NCBI RefSeq assembly: GCF_003611695.1
Contig: NZ_RAWE01000013.1
Coordinates: 33,187-97,186, forward strand
Source of the DNA: Corallococcus carmarthensis
Lineage (GTDB): Bacteria; Myxococcota; Myxococcia; Myxococcales; Myxococcaceae
DNA length: 64,000 nucleotides
Direction: 5' to 3'
This document shows positions 40,501 to 46,022 of the stretch, one piece after another (positions within the stretch are counted from its first letter, which is position 1; every line of letters starts with the position of its first letter). Under the pieces are notes generated by a model that worked only from the letters and a program-made list of their open reading frames with translations, was not told where the DNA came from and did not search any database. The position numbers and the translations under genes are program-made.

Positions 40501-41080
40501 CCTGGGCCGTCCGGAGGCGGAGCGCACGGACGGCATCGGCGCCGCGCTCGTGGGCAGCGACGCCCCCGCGCCGCGCGCGCCCGTGTCCCGGCTGGAGCGT
40601 CCCGAGCAGGACTTCCAGCACCCGGAACCCGACAGCCTGGTGCCGGTGACGGAGCAGAGCCTCGCGCGGCTGCACGTCGCGCTGAAGCCGGTGCTGGTGT
40701 CACTGGGCGCGGAAGCGGTGCGCGTGTCCGTGGATCCGCGAGGCGGCGTGGAGGCGTACCTCACGTCGCCGGACGCGCTGGTGTTGGGCGCGGGTGCGCT
40801 CGGCTGCTTCGGTGCGGTGGAGCTGAGCTGGCTGTGCGCGCTGGCGCTGGCGCTGGAGTCGGAAGGCGTGGAGCTCACCCGTCCCGGCGCGGTGCTGGCG
40901 TGGGAGGACGCGGCGGTGGTGGCCTGGCGCGCGATGCCCGCGTCGCTGGCGGCGGGGCGCGTGCTGGCGCGGCTGGACTCGGACGTGCGCGGCGGTGACC
41001 CGGCCGGAGTGGATGTGGGTGCCGTGCTCTCGCGCAGCGAGGCTTTCCGCCAATTGGCCCTCGCGTCGCTCGACGTCTAA
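31517..41080 (+). CDS. Giant TPR-repeat protein, 3,187 residues
   Basis: The N-terminal 220 or so residues are a beta-rich domain (FALQIPDVSFPFNVSAGATR, LELTVDADLVTRKVAELAGR, VQLPGLLSEAVGALGLLPEV). The rest is an uninterrupted array of degenerate 34-residue-like helix pairs rich in Ala, Leu, Glu and Arg, such as LLGELCHRGGEHLRALKALD, typical of TPR solenoids. The last 150 residues (from about VPVTEQSLARLHVALKPVLV) form a distinct end domain with hydrophobic helices but no clear TM. No catalytic motif or signal peptide is seen. It probably scaffolds a large complex. The ATG at 31517 is chosen; another at 31541 is possible. A lipoprotein gene follows 13 bases after the stop. Confidence 0.9.
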   Translation: MVASPAPTMATDSESPKPAAPASGAAPELRLLDRRAFVGFPALEVQPGLRIADFALQIPDVSFPFNVSAGATRYQRKKLLFGFLELTVDADLVTRKVAELAGRLVGIEELRLHFRPGYLEGQGRLPAPERTPFTFKIAFDADGDRLAVYVYDVRLYGFSATPSVQLPGLLSEAVGALGLLPEVEVRGATGFSTRVLPALCERAALSRGYKVPTLDTARLSAAEVSSTGLRLRFAAGGLPPPAAPDEELMLALEGARAFADAEGLVAQGRLAEARQAYLQAGDAQDAHPFAAERLLALLVADPQAHDLALDVAATLSRRRDRSPAALWGEAVVRERRGEGARAAERYLALCALARRTSEEAAAFFAAEAAARSSRDTAPQVAVKALHELLGLKPDHLPSLKALARASDQARDRAGAVRAYRRLAALARDPLEAADAHVHLARLCAQTEDDIAGARLHCEAALRLSPDQPDALLLLGELCHRGGEHLRALKALDRLREVSMARHELDRVGQADLLAGRVWEEGLKQPENALLRYREAVSLLPGEPEPLFASARVAEGLGRLQEALSGYQQALELAGPAPRSESVRHAAHESHHALARLSRTKLGDPARAREHLEAALALDPRDAVALDELIPYFRVTGRSQELAEALEKAAALKEEPKARAALWAEAGELYRGKLQQADKADKLLTLALEADGDHRPALESLLALAEARRDGAQLTRCLAALARLTVEPKERAQKYRRLAVAARDLAFDLDLAVHALQEVLRAEPDDLPALGELCALQRKRSDLAGLATALEARARVAEAQGDKRLAAAALRELAGVLEARLGRVGDALVALEKAARLAPDAAVLLDLADLSLRCERPEHARRALESLLAMLPRTAAPEKLADVRARLGRACELLGDREGAIAAYAQAFPLRRLDDVLATRLEALYTEAGETQALAELWATRAQALAGADRAEEAAPLFLQSARALLERGEKAAALMRLASALEASPEGPLAAEVLEALAELELERGEKLEAARLYARRATLVPEARAGAKLLFRASLLAAGTSREEAFLAEALERDATFAPARIRRGELRLTTDARAALEDFEAVLALPPADVDAPREAERVALTRKAATAAVRANRTDAARRLLAEFCARTPEDLDARLELAALHRKAGAREALADLLVELWPRLSGDARRQARRELAELCLSLGRASAAADSLRSLLAEESQDAWAAQALLELLPPPGTGTTEEEAERLELLGTLVSAASGEARAELLARRAALHRGAGRTGPARDDCAQAAKLSRRPAPLLLMLAELAREASDAPAELDAWRRAVAADATLGARARERLLALATVLLEKDERASAGDALRAAIALEPPADARCDAFFALAELARRDGNPVDEAAALAEAARQGPIARRVEALLLRAALLEGQDDREAAARDLEAALALAPRHEEATLALQRVLRDLEDWARLAELLAAEAPHAPPAVAASLYSELASLYLDRLGHVAPAEAALRQALRLTPADATVRRRLVSLVAGRGELLEAAGLLEAAAEDADAAEAAALLREGVTYARQAQELDRALALARRAHARVPAKGEDLATLADLLYLRGVVREALPLQEALVQAADFRAAPEAAEATSLRLGDLAEQAGDVKRAVAAYRHLLTERPLSERAVERLSALLERDDPRGAFEVRVAHARVLAPSEDTVARLVSLAERARDALADATIAASLLSHAAKMAKEPLPLRRRLVALYRETGRTSELLAELQPVAALSLQAGDVDAALAAYDEEARLAESLGRADEALRSLANARDLLAAEERNAEAAACERRRAELLRDVKLDLNAAEASLERAFGFAAELDTARMGAALAERRDDAAAEARWWERGLPRMTGTREGAAVLLRLARLNLGELADAAKAEGFLRQALRQDRWLTEAEGLLAELLERDGRLAELAAWYEECAEAEIDADRHAALLLQAAVLYRDRANKPEAAAAALIAARAAKPDDLDLTAQAAELLHQVRRPADAAEFDAILLEADPFREPVFTRHRAFLEESGERQALAELMLRRAERQKPAEAAASYLAAASAFRDGGARERAILCEDRAFELDPANAEAFQHVRERAAGDVRRLADLLGQRAEAVAPTEALPLLRERAQRLLDAGEALKAAEAFDDYLGRAGGDVDALCARAELAAQGGGPAAAQPYDRRVLALGGDSLPVPVLVRTWLRLGHASLASGAFHDAADAFEAVVSLEPEGARGGEALSLLAEVHSRTGNGPGLYRASLQLARRAQDSATEEVLLRRAADLFDDPREAIDALVPLARLRPADASVIDRAVEGLRALGRHGDLLGIYEVGAEAAGGSRAAELLLAAASVANDSLSDADTAWSLTRRAAEADPENPAALRALVDGLRARKESAALLAALERLIPLTDDADESAVLRLEFAGLAKDAGREDAARDALEFVVTRGASGAGYADALEALEPLLGDAHARRAEVRVARAELASGDQRVSLLVAAARAFEKAGLLEDALKAAKSAVATEPDLRAALLVAHLHRASGDAPRAARALLQAARLAAPEERPPLLLEAAGLWEKAGEMGEALEVVERIATDAPDMLSASELAERFARLGAFARALDVGFAPAMAAGEYTDALAMAAQAGDVPRTRVALWALVAMPDADSAHAAALADGLREDAEWEGLLELAALSQERDAAFAVALRDEVLRARPAPVLARLRALEELGGEPGLAARLMLLLPELGLEPEALAEAVLTQVRQLPEPARLESLAFAADGWPARREELLRERYALDRQLGHLESAERTLALIAQDTKDAKARALLHLERGELLQGPLAQPAEAREAFEAALTDDADSLAAVQALLALVDEARESTVFLALAETLAKLAGADAWTPYRERLADAYEAQQLWAEAATQLEQLPDTDERLARRVKFAEARGMVGEALRLRERLTQDPAELEVILRGYLDAQLVGPAVRLAERLADAQQLTPALTRWVTERFSPSPDGAVLAVRFWPALLREKWPDVDGWTLYAEALRALGRPEAERTDGIGAALVGSDAPAPRAPVSRLERPEQDFQHPEPDSLVPVTEQSLARLHVALKPVLVSLGAEAVRVSVDPRGGVEAYLTSPDALVLGAGALGCFGAVELSWLCALALALESEGVELTRPGAVLAWEDAAVVAWRAMPASLAAGRVLARLDSDVRGGDPAGVDVGAVLSRSEAFRQLALASLDV

Positions 41081-41093
41081 CCTGGAGCGCGTC

Positions 41094-41702
41094 ATGCACC
41101 TGAAGCGACTCGCAGTGGCGCTCTTCCCCGCGGCGGCCCTGGCCGTGGCGGTGGGCTGTTTCTCCGACCCCGTGTACCCGGGCAACCAGGTGATGGGGAC
41201 CTTCCGCTTCCAGGCGAAGCTGGACGCGGCGCGCACCACGTGCGACGCGGGCTCGCGCGACTTCGCGCAGCTGGACGACGCGGGCAGCTTCTTCTTCGAG
41301 GGCACCTTCTCCCGCGACACCGACGCGGGCACGGGCTTCTTCACCGTGCAGGGCTTCTCGCGCGACGCGGGCTACACGGGCCAGAGCGTGTCCTCCACCC
41401 ACCGGGCCACCGCGCGCCGCGACTCGTGCGGCACCGGCTGCGAGGACTCTGAAATCGAAGAAGCGCTCAACGTCATGCTCCTGAGCGACAGCCAGTCGCG
41501 CAACGTGGCGCGCGACTGCAAGCGCCTGGACGGTGGCGTGCCGGAGGGCGACCTCCCGGCCCCCACGGAGAACGGCTACGACGTGTCGCTCGCGTGCGGC
41601 ACGCTCCAGGACATCTTCCTGCCGGGCAAGGGAGCGGCCTGCAAATGCAACCCGGTCACCTGCACCACCGTGTACACGGTGAGCGGCGATCGCATCGACT
41701 GA
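41094..41702 (+). CDS. Cysteine-containing lipoprotein following the giant TPR gene
   Basis: A 202-residue lipoprotein with signal FPAAALAVAVGC. The mature part has about nine cysteines in pairs (CGTGCEDSEIEEALNVML, CKCNPVTC), suggesting disulfides in the periplasm or outer membrane. The central segment GTFRFQAKLDAARTTCDAGS, then FFFEGTFSRDTDAGTGFF, looks beta-rich. No known domain is recognised. GGAG lies seven bases before the ATG at 41094. Only 13 bases separate it from the TPR gene, so the two are co-transcribed and perhaps act together. Confidence 0.75.
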   Translation: MHLKRLAVALFPAAALAVAVGCFSDPVYPGNQVMGTFRFQAKLDAARTTCDAGSRDFAQLDDAGSFFFEGTFSRDTDAGTGFFTVQGFSRDAGYTGQSVSSTHRATARRDSCGTGCEDSEIEEALNVMLLSDSQSRNVARDCKRLDGGVPEGDLPAPTENGYDVSLACGTLQDIFLPGKGAACKCNPVTCTTVYTVSGDRID

Positions 41703-41709
41703 AGCACCC

Positions 41710-41723
41710 CGGGCTCCAGCCCG
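41710..41723 (+). terminator. Short GC hairpin after lipoprotein gene
   Basis: CGGGCT (41710-41715) pairs with AGCCCG (41718-41723), in practice a GGGC stem with a four-base loop, seven bases after the stop and ahead of queC. No T-run follows, so termination is uncertain. Confidence 0.3.
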
Positions 41724-41759
41724 TCGTGTAACGTGCGCCGCCCCGAAGTGGAGGATGGA

Positions 41760-42455
41760 ATGGCGAAGCGTGCGGTGGTGCTCCTGTCCGGAGGCCTGGA
41801 CTCAACGACGTGCCTGGCGATGGCGAAGGCGGACGGCTTCGAGCCGGTGTGCCTGTCCATCGCCTACGGACAGCGCCACTCGGTGGAGTTGGAGCGCGCG
41901 AAGAAGGTCGCGGCCATCATGGGCGTGCGCGATGTGCGCGTGGTGACGGTGGACCTGCGGCAGGTGGGCGGCTCGGCCCTCACGGATGACATCCCGGTGC
42001 CCAAGGACCGCTCGGAGGACGACATGTCCCACGACGTCCCCGTCACCTACGTGCCCGCGCGCAACGCGCTGTTCCTCTCGCTGGCGCTGGGCCTGGCGGA
42101 GGTGGTGGGCGCCACGGACCTCTACATCGGCGTCAACGCGGTGGACTACAGCGGCTACCCCGACTGCCGTCCGGAGTTCATCCGCTCCTTCGAAGCGATG
42201 GCCCAGCTGGCCACCAAGGCGGGCGTGGAGGGCGCGACCTTCAAGGTGCACGCGCCGCTCTCCGGGCTCACCAAGGCGCAGATCATCCAGGCCGGCGTGA
42301 AGCTGGGCGTGGACTACGGGATGACGCACTCCTGCTACGACCCGGACGCCCAGGGCCGCGCGTGTGGCCGCTGCGACAGCTGCCTGCTGCGCTCGAAGGG
42401 CTTCCAGGAAGCGGGCGTGCCGGACCCCACGGTGTACACGGACGGGGTGCGCTGA
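41760..42455 (+). CDS. queC: 7-cyano-7-deazaguanine synthase
   Basis: QueC makes preQ0 from 7-carboxy-7-deazaguanine, ammonia and ATP in queuosine synthesis. The 231-residue protein has the PP-loop ATP motif SGGLDSTT near the N-terminus, the [13 protein letters not shown] block, [17 protein letters not shown], and [18 protein letters not shown]. The C-terminal zinc site is complete, with four cysteines from [24 protein letters not shown] lies five bases before the ATG at 41760. The stop overlaps the start of the dipeptidase gene by one base (TGATG), coupling two genes with no obvious metabolic link. Confidence 0.96.
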   Translation: MAKRAVVLLSGGLDSTTCLAMAKADGFEPVCLSIAYGQRHSVELERAKKVAAIMGVRDVRVVTVDLRQVGGSALTDDIPVPKDRSEDDMSHDVPVTYVPARNALFLSLALGLAEVVGATDLYIGVNAVDYSGYPDCRPEFIRSFEAMAQLATKAGVEGATFKVHAPLSGLTKAQIIQAGVKLGVDYGMTHSCYDPDAQGRACGRCDSCLLRSKGFQEAGVPDPTVYTDGVR

Positions 42456-43120
42456 TGCGCGCGGCGACGGGCCTCACGTTGACCCTGGCGCTGCTCGGAA
42501 GCGCACCGGTCCTCGCGCAGGACGCGAAGGCCGAGAAGCAGGCCGCGAAGCCGAAGGCCGCCGCGCCCAAGACGGAGCTGGTGGACGCGGCCACGGTCAT
42601 CCCGGACCTGGTGCTGGACCTGCGCTACGCGACGAAGGACAACTTCCTCAAGCGTCAGGTGTACCCGGACGGCGCGCGGTGTCTGTTGTTGCCGGACTCG
42701 GTGAAGCGCTTGACGCAGGCCGCGGACGCGCTGCGCCCCCAGGGCTACCGGCTGAAGGTGTACGACTGCTACCGGCCGCGCGCGGTGCAGTACGAGATGT
42801 GGAAGATATTGCCGAAGCCCGGCTACGTGGCGGACCCGCGCAAGGGCTCCAACCACAACCGGGGCGGGGCGGTGGACCTGACCCTGGTGACGAAGGACGG
42901 GGCGGAGGTGGAGATGCCCACCCCCTTCGACGACTTCACCCCTGCGGCGCACCACGGCTACACCGGCGGCACGCCCGCCTCGCGCGAGCACCGGGAGGTG
43001 CTGCGCAAGGCCATGGAGGGAGCCGGCTTCCAGCGCAACCGGATGGAGTGGTGGCATTACGACCTGCCCGGCGCTACGAAATTGCCGGTGCTGGATGTGC
43101 CCTTCACCCCAGCCGAGTAA
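42455..43120 (+). CDS. ddpX: D-alanyl-D-alanine dipeptidase (VanX/DdpX family), exported
   Basis: A 221-residue zinc dipeptidase that hydrolyses D-Ala-D-Ala. The signal peptide is GLTLTLALLGSAPVLAQ. Zinc ligands of the family are visible: the H-x6-D motif in SNHNRGGAVDLTL, and the EWWHYD motif giving the catalytic Glu and the third His. YDCYRPRAVQYEMW is also typical. With a signal peptide it would act on released wall fragments rather than confer glycopeptide resistance. Its final 30 codons are duplicated 2.8 kb downstream (45819-45924), so the present C-terminus (FTPAE) may be a replacement supplied by the inserted island. Confidence 0.9.
   Translation: MRAATGLTLTLALLGSAPVLAQDAKAEKQAAKPKAAAPKTELVDAATVIPDLVLDLRYATKDNFLKRQVYPDGARCLLLPDSVKRLTQAADALRPQGYRLKVYDCYRPRAVQYEMWKILPKPGYVADPRKGSNHNRGGAVDLTLVTKDGAEVEMPTPFDDFTPAAHHGYTGGTPASREHREVLRKAMEGAGFQRNRMEWWHYDLPGATKLPVLDVPFTPAE
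43015..43110 (+). repeat. Left copy of 96-bp direct repeat (ddpX 3' end)
   Basis: This 96-base segment matches 45819-45914 with two mismatches (43021 A/C and 43096 T/C). It encodes the catalytic EWWHYD end of the dipeptidase. Weaker matching continues in the same register past the stop codon, for example TGGCTG at 43125-43130 and 45929-45934. Confidence 0.95.
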
Positions 43121-43284
43121 TCATTGGCTGACGGGCAGTGGAAGGCCCGGACGATGGCCTAGCGCACGATTTGTTCCTCAACGAGTGCGTTTGTCGAACC
43201 CTGTGGGTGGGGTATTTCCGCCTCTGTTCGGTAGTGGGCGAAAGTGCTAAATCCTGCCACTTCTTAAACCGTGGCAATAACTCA

Positions 43285-43310
43285 CCGGCCCTGATGGGTG
43301 CATGGGCCGG
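43285..43310 (+). promoter_or_regulatory. Hairpin just upstream of metallopeptidase gene
   Basis: CCGGCCC (43285-43291) pairs with GGGCCGG (43304-43310) immediately before the AGGGGG ribosome-binding site of the gene at 43321. It could influence translation. The rest of the 200-base gap after ddpX shows no clear promoter. Confidence 0.35.
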
Positions 43311-43320
43311 CAGGGGGACT

Positions 43321-45156
43321 ATGCGCTTACGAGTGTGGTTAATGACGCTAGTGCTGTTTCTTGGCGCATGTGGAGCATCTGAACCGGACGACCCGGGCGA
43401 ACTGCCTCCATCGCGTCAGGATGCGGGTAGCACGCCGGAGGATGCCGGTATCCCTGACTCAGGGACGCAGGTGGTGGATGCAGGTACCCCTGTTTGTGAT
43501 GGCATCCCAGATACAGGGCGTTGTGCCTCGGCGACACGCATCGAGGCATGCGTGACGCCAACCGGCGCCTCCTCTCCTCTCGTGATTGGCTACGACTGTG
43601 AGCGCGGAGAGAGTTGTGCCACCCGGCAGGGGAAGGCGGTGTGCGTACTTGCTGGAGCGTGCCGCGAGGGCGAATCCCAGTGTGCGAATACCGGCGCCCT
43701 GGAAACTTGCTCGAGCGGAAAGTGGGTGGCCACGGCTTGCGCGGGTGGGTGTAATTCGAGCGTGCTGGGTAGCTTTTGCGCTCCGCCGATATTGAAGAAA
43801 TCGTTGAGTGCAAATGTGGCCTATGAAATACGCGGCCCCAATGCTCAGCGGACAGACTGGGGGCCGCTCGGGAAGGTGCCTGCCATTGGTGTATTGGTTC
43901 TTTCGTATGCTGACGGGCAATTGCTGGACGTGGCGGTCGCGGGAAACGATGGAAATTTCACCATTGATGTTCCGACAACCCCCAAGGCATCGGACGTAGT
44001 TGCCGTTGCTCTTGCGTCAAGTGATGGGGCCAACTCGCTTGCATTCGCTGTTGTTGCTCCAGGTTATTCTGCGCCCGGGACGCAGGAGATTCTGGGGAAC
44101 AAGCCAAACCCTTCCCTTTGGTCTTATGCGTTCAAGACATCAATTGTCAGTGCCTCCTCCTCGCTTACGATCACCGAGTCAATGGGGTCGGGCGCTGTGC
44201 GGGTCTATGATTATTTGCGATACGCTTATGCGGTTGCACGCCAGCGTTACGACGGGCGCCCTGGATTGCCGCTTGTTGTTTGGCTGGGATATGGAACGAG
44301 TTGGTCTTGTGGCGCTTGCTTCGCGCCAGTGCCTGCGCGCGTGTTCAATCTGCCATTTCTTGCGCAGATGTGGATTCCAGCTGACGGAAATCAACAGTAT
44401 TGGGCGGACTCGGTCACCGGGCATGAGCTGGGCCATTGGGCCATGGCAAGCTACGGAACCACCCCTGACGAGGGTGGCTTTCATTCGATAGGCAATCCGA
44501 CCTTTCCTGGCCAAGCTTGGTCGGAGGGCTACGCAACTTGGTTCAGTTCCAACCTGCGGAACGACAGCTACTACGTGGACAAGCAGGGGGGGGCCATGTT
44601 CTGGCTGAACCTTGATGCGCGAGCTTATTCGTATGGAAATCTTCCTTGGTCGCGTCCGTCCCCGAGCAAGGGGCTGATACAGCTCATGGATGAAAATGAG
44701 GTTTCAGCCATCCTCTGGCGGCTTTCGATGTCGCGTCCATGGGGCCCCCAAGCCATAGATCGCGCCTTGGGTTCGCGGCAATTGAACGCGGCTCCCTTCA
44801 CGCGGGGATATACGCGTCATACGTGGGACGTGGACATGGGGACTGGTCAGTTCGTCAACGTGAGAAACACTGGTCTTCCGCGCCCCATGTTGGCGGACTT
44901 CTTGGATGCGATGGTGTGTGAAGGCTTCCCGTCGAAGGCGGTGGATTCGGCAACGGAGCCGGCGGTGGCATACCCATATCCAAGCAACGCTCCTATCTGC
45001 TTGGACTCGAGCTGCCGCAGTACTTGTTCTGGCTGTTGCCGGGCGGGCGTCTGTCTGGCGGGCACTGCGGCAGCCGCATGTGGTGGGCCCGGTGCCGCCT
45101 GCGAATCATGTGGTGCTGGCCAGGTTTGTAGTGCCGGGGTGTGCACCGCTGGTTAG
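43321..45156 (+). CDS. Putative gluzincin-type metallopeptidase lipoprotein, cysteine-rich
   Basis: A 611-residue lipoprotein with signal MTLVLFLGAC. An Asp/Ser/Thr-rich linker is followed by a cysteine-rich region (CDGIPDTGRCASATRIEAC to GCNSSVLGSFC), then a beta-sandwich-like segment. The catalytic domain has GHELGHWAM, an HExxH zinc motif, and 30 residues on AWSEGYATWF, whose Glu fits the third ligand of gluzincins. The C-terminus is another cysteine cluster (CRSTCSGCCRAGVC, then CESCGAGQVCSAGVC). It probably cuts proteins at the cell surface. Codon use is far less GC-biased than in flanking genes, supporting transfer. The ATG at 43321 has AGGGGG upstream. The precise family is not recognised. 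Confidence 0.72.
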   Translation: MRLRVWLMTLVLFLGACGASEPDDPGELPPSRQDAGSTPEDAGIPDSGTQVVDAGTPVCDGIPDTGRCASATRIEACVTPTGASSPLVIGYDCERGESCATRQGKAVCVLAGACREGESQCANTGALETCSSGKWVATACAGGCNSSVLGSFCAPPILKKSLSANVAYEIRGPNAQRTDWGPLGKVPAIGVLVLSYADGQLLDVAVAGNDGNFTIDVPTTPKASDVVAVALASSDGANSLAFAVVAPGYSAPGTQEILGNKPNPSLWSYAFKTSIVSASSSLTITESMGSGAVRVYDYLRYAYAVARQRYDGRPGLPLVVWLGYGTSWSCGACFAPVPARVFNLPFLAQMWIPADGNQQYWADSVTGHELGHWAMASYGTTPDEGGFHSIGNPTFPGQAWSEGYATWFSSNLRNDSYYVDKQGGAMFWLNLDARAYSYGNLPWSRPSPSKGLIQLMDENEVSAILWRLSMSRPWGPQAIDRALGSRQLNAAPFTRGYTRHTWDVDMGTGQFVNVRNTGLPRPMLADFLDAMVCEGFPSKAVDSATEPAVAYPYPSNAPICLDSSCRSTCSGCCRAGVCLAGTAAAACGGPGAACESCGAGQVCSAGVCTAG

Positions 45157-45227
45157 CGGATGTGTCTAACAGGTTTGAGTGTTATTGCTCTCTATCGTCT
45201 GTAGGCGTTGCGAACGCCGAGGTTGCT

Positions 45228-45815
45228 ATGGCTCGCCTTGTGTTTCGTGGATTACTGGTGTCGACACTGATGTTGTTCGTGGGAGCTTGTCATCACCCTG
45301 ACGCGGCTGCTCCTAACTCTGGCGGAGGCCAGCCGCGCATCGCGAGGGAGACTTCCGCGAAAGAAGAGGCTCCTTCGGCTGCGGAAAGCCCGCAGGCTCC
45401 TGCGGTGGTGCGCTGGGTCCTTCTTGACCAGGGCGCGAACCGGCTCCGGCTTCGCGCTGATATTCGCAAGCTGGCGGCTTTCGGTACCGACCTGACGGTG
45501 CAGGTGCAGTCACCGAAAGGCGTCCGCATGGTGGATGGTCCTTCCTCCTGGGTGGTCCCGGCTGACGCTCAGCAAGGTACCTACAGCCGCGAACTCGCGT
45601 TCCAGATCGACGTTCCGCCCAGCGAGCCCATTCGCCTCGTGGCTGACGCGCAAGGCGAGGGGTTCGGGGTTCATGCGACGGACGCCTTCGATGTTCCAGG
45701 AGGAACGAAATCGCGTTCTGGCGAAATTCCCCCTGGGGGGGCGCTGCCGCAGCCAACAGGGCCCGCACTCCGCGTGGGAGACACGAATTTCGGCAACAGC
45801 GTTCCCGGCCAGTAG
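45228..45815 (+). CDS. Putative lipoprotein of unknown function in the ddpX island
   Basis: A 195-residue lipoprotein with signal LVSTLMLFVGAC and lipidated cysteine near residue 20. A Ser/Ala/Glu-rich linker leads to a beta-rich domain (VVRWVLLDQGANRLRLRADI, LTVQVQSPKGVRMVDGPSSW, LAFQIDVPPSEPIRLVADAQ) and a Gly/Pro-rich tail. No family is recognised; the fold looks like an immunoglobulin-like sandwich. GAGG lies a few bases before the ATG at 45228. It follows the metallopeptidase gene by 71 bases and ends three bases before the right repeat. Composition is intermediate between the island's first gene and the host. Confidence 0.65.
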   Translation: MARLVFRGLLVSTLMLFVGACHHPDAAAPNSGGGQPRIARETSAKEEAPSAAESPQAPAVVRWVLLDQGANRLRLRADIRKLAAFGTDLTVQVQSPKGVRMVDGPSSWVVPADAQQGTYSRELAFQIDVPPSEPIRLVADAQGEGFGVHATDAFDVPGGTKSRSGEIPPGGALPQPTGPALRVGDTNFGNSVPGQ

Positions 45816-45818
45816 GGC

Positions 45819-45924
45819 GGAGGGCGCCGGCTTCCAGCGCAACCGGATGGAGTGGTGGCATTACGACCTGCCCGGCGCTACGAAATTGCCGGTGCTGGAC
45901 GTGCCCTTCACCCCTGCGGGGTGA
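45819..45924 (+). pseudogene. Displaced 3' fragment of ddpX (right copy of direct repeat)
   Basis: This segment encodes the dipeptidase C-terminus (GAGFQRNRMEWWHYDLPG, then KLPVLDVPFTPAG) and its own TGA stop at 45922-45924, but has no start or upstream part of the gene. It is probably the original 3' end, pushed away by the island; the alternative is a secondary duplication. Positions 45819-45914 are the repeat proper. Confidence 0.85.
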
Positions 45925-46022
45925 CGCCTGGCTGCTCGCCAGCCCAGTGGTTTCGCGCGGTTGCATCAGGGACTGCGCGTTAGTGGGCGCGCGCACGGAG
46001 TGCCTGCTATTCCTGGCGTCCC

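Larger units (their letters stand above)
43015..45924 (+). mobile_element. Putative genomic island of about 2.8 kb inserted at the 3' end of ddpX
   Basis: Two lipoprotein genes of visibly lower GC lie between direct repeats of the dipeptidase gene's 3' end. As a sample, 43801-43860 holds 33 G+C of 60 bases, against 46 of 60 at 46261-46320. This is the arrangement left when an element integrates into the end of a gene and restores it. No integrase, transposase or other mobility gene is present, so the element is a remnant, is mobilised in trans, or arose by homologous recombination with a related locus. Confidence 0.6.

Noticed and set aside
45535..45924. Open frame of 129 codons spanning the end of the island lipoprotein gene and the ddpX fragment
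   Set aside because: It joins an out-of-frame part of the lipoprotein gene to the displaced ddpX end and has no proper start. It is better read as a gene fragment from 45819.
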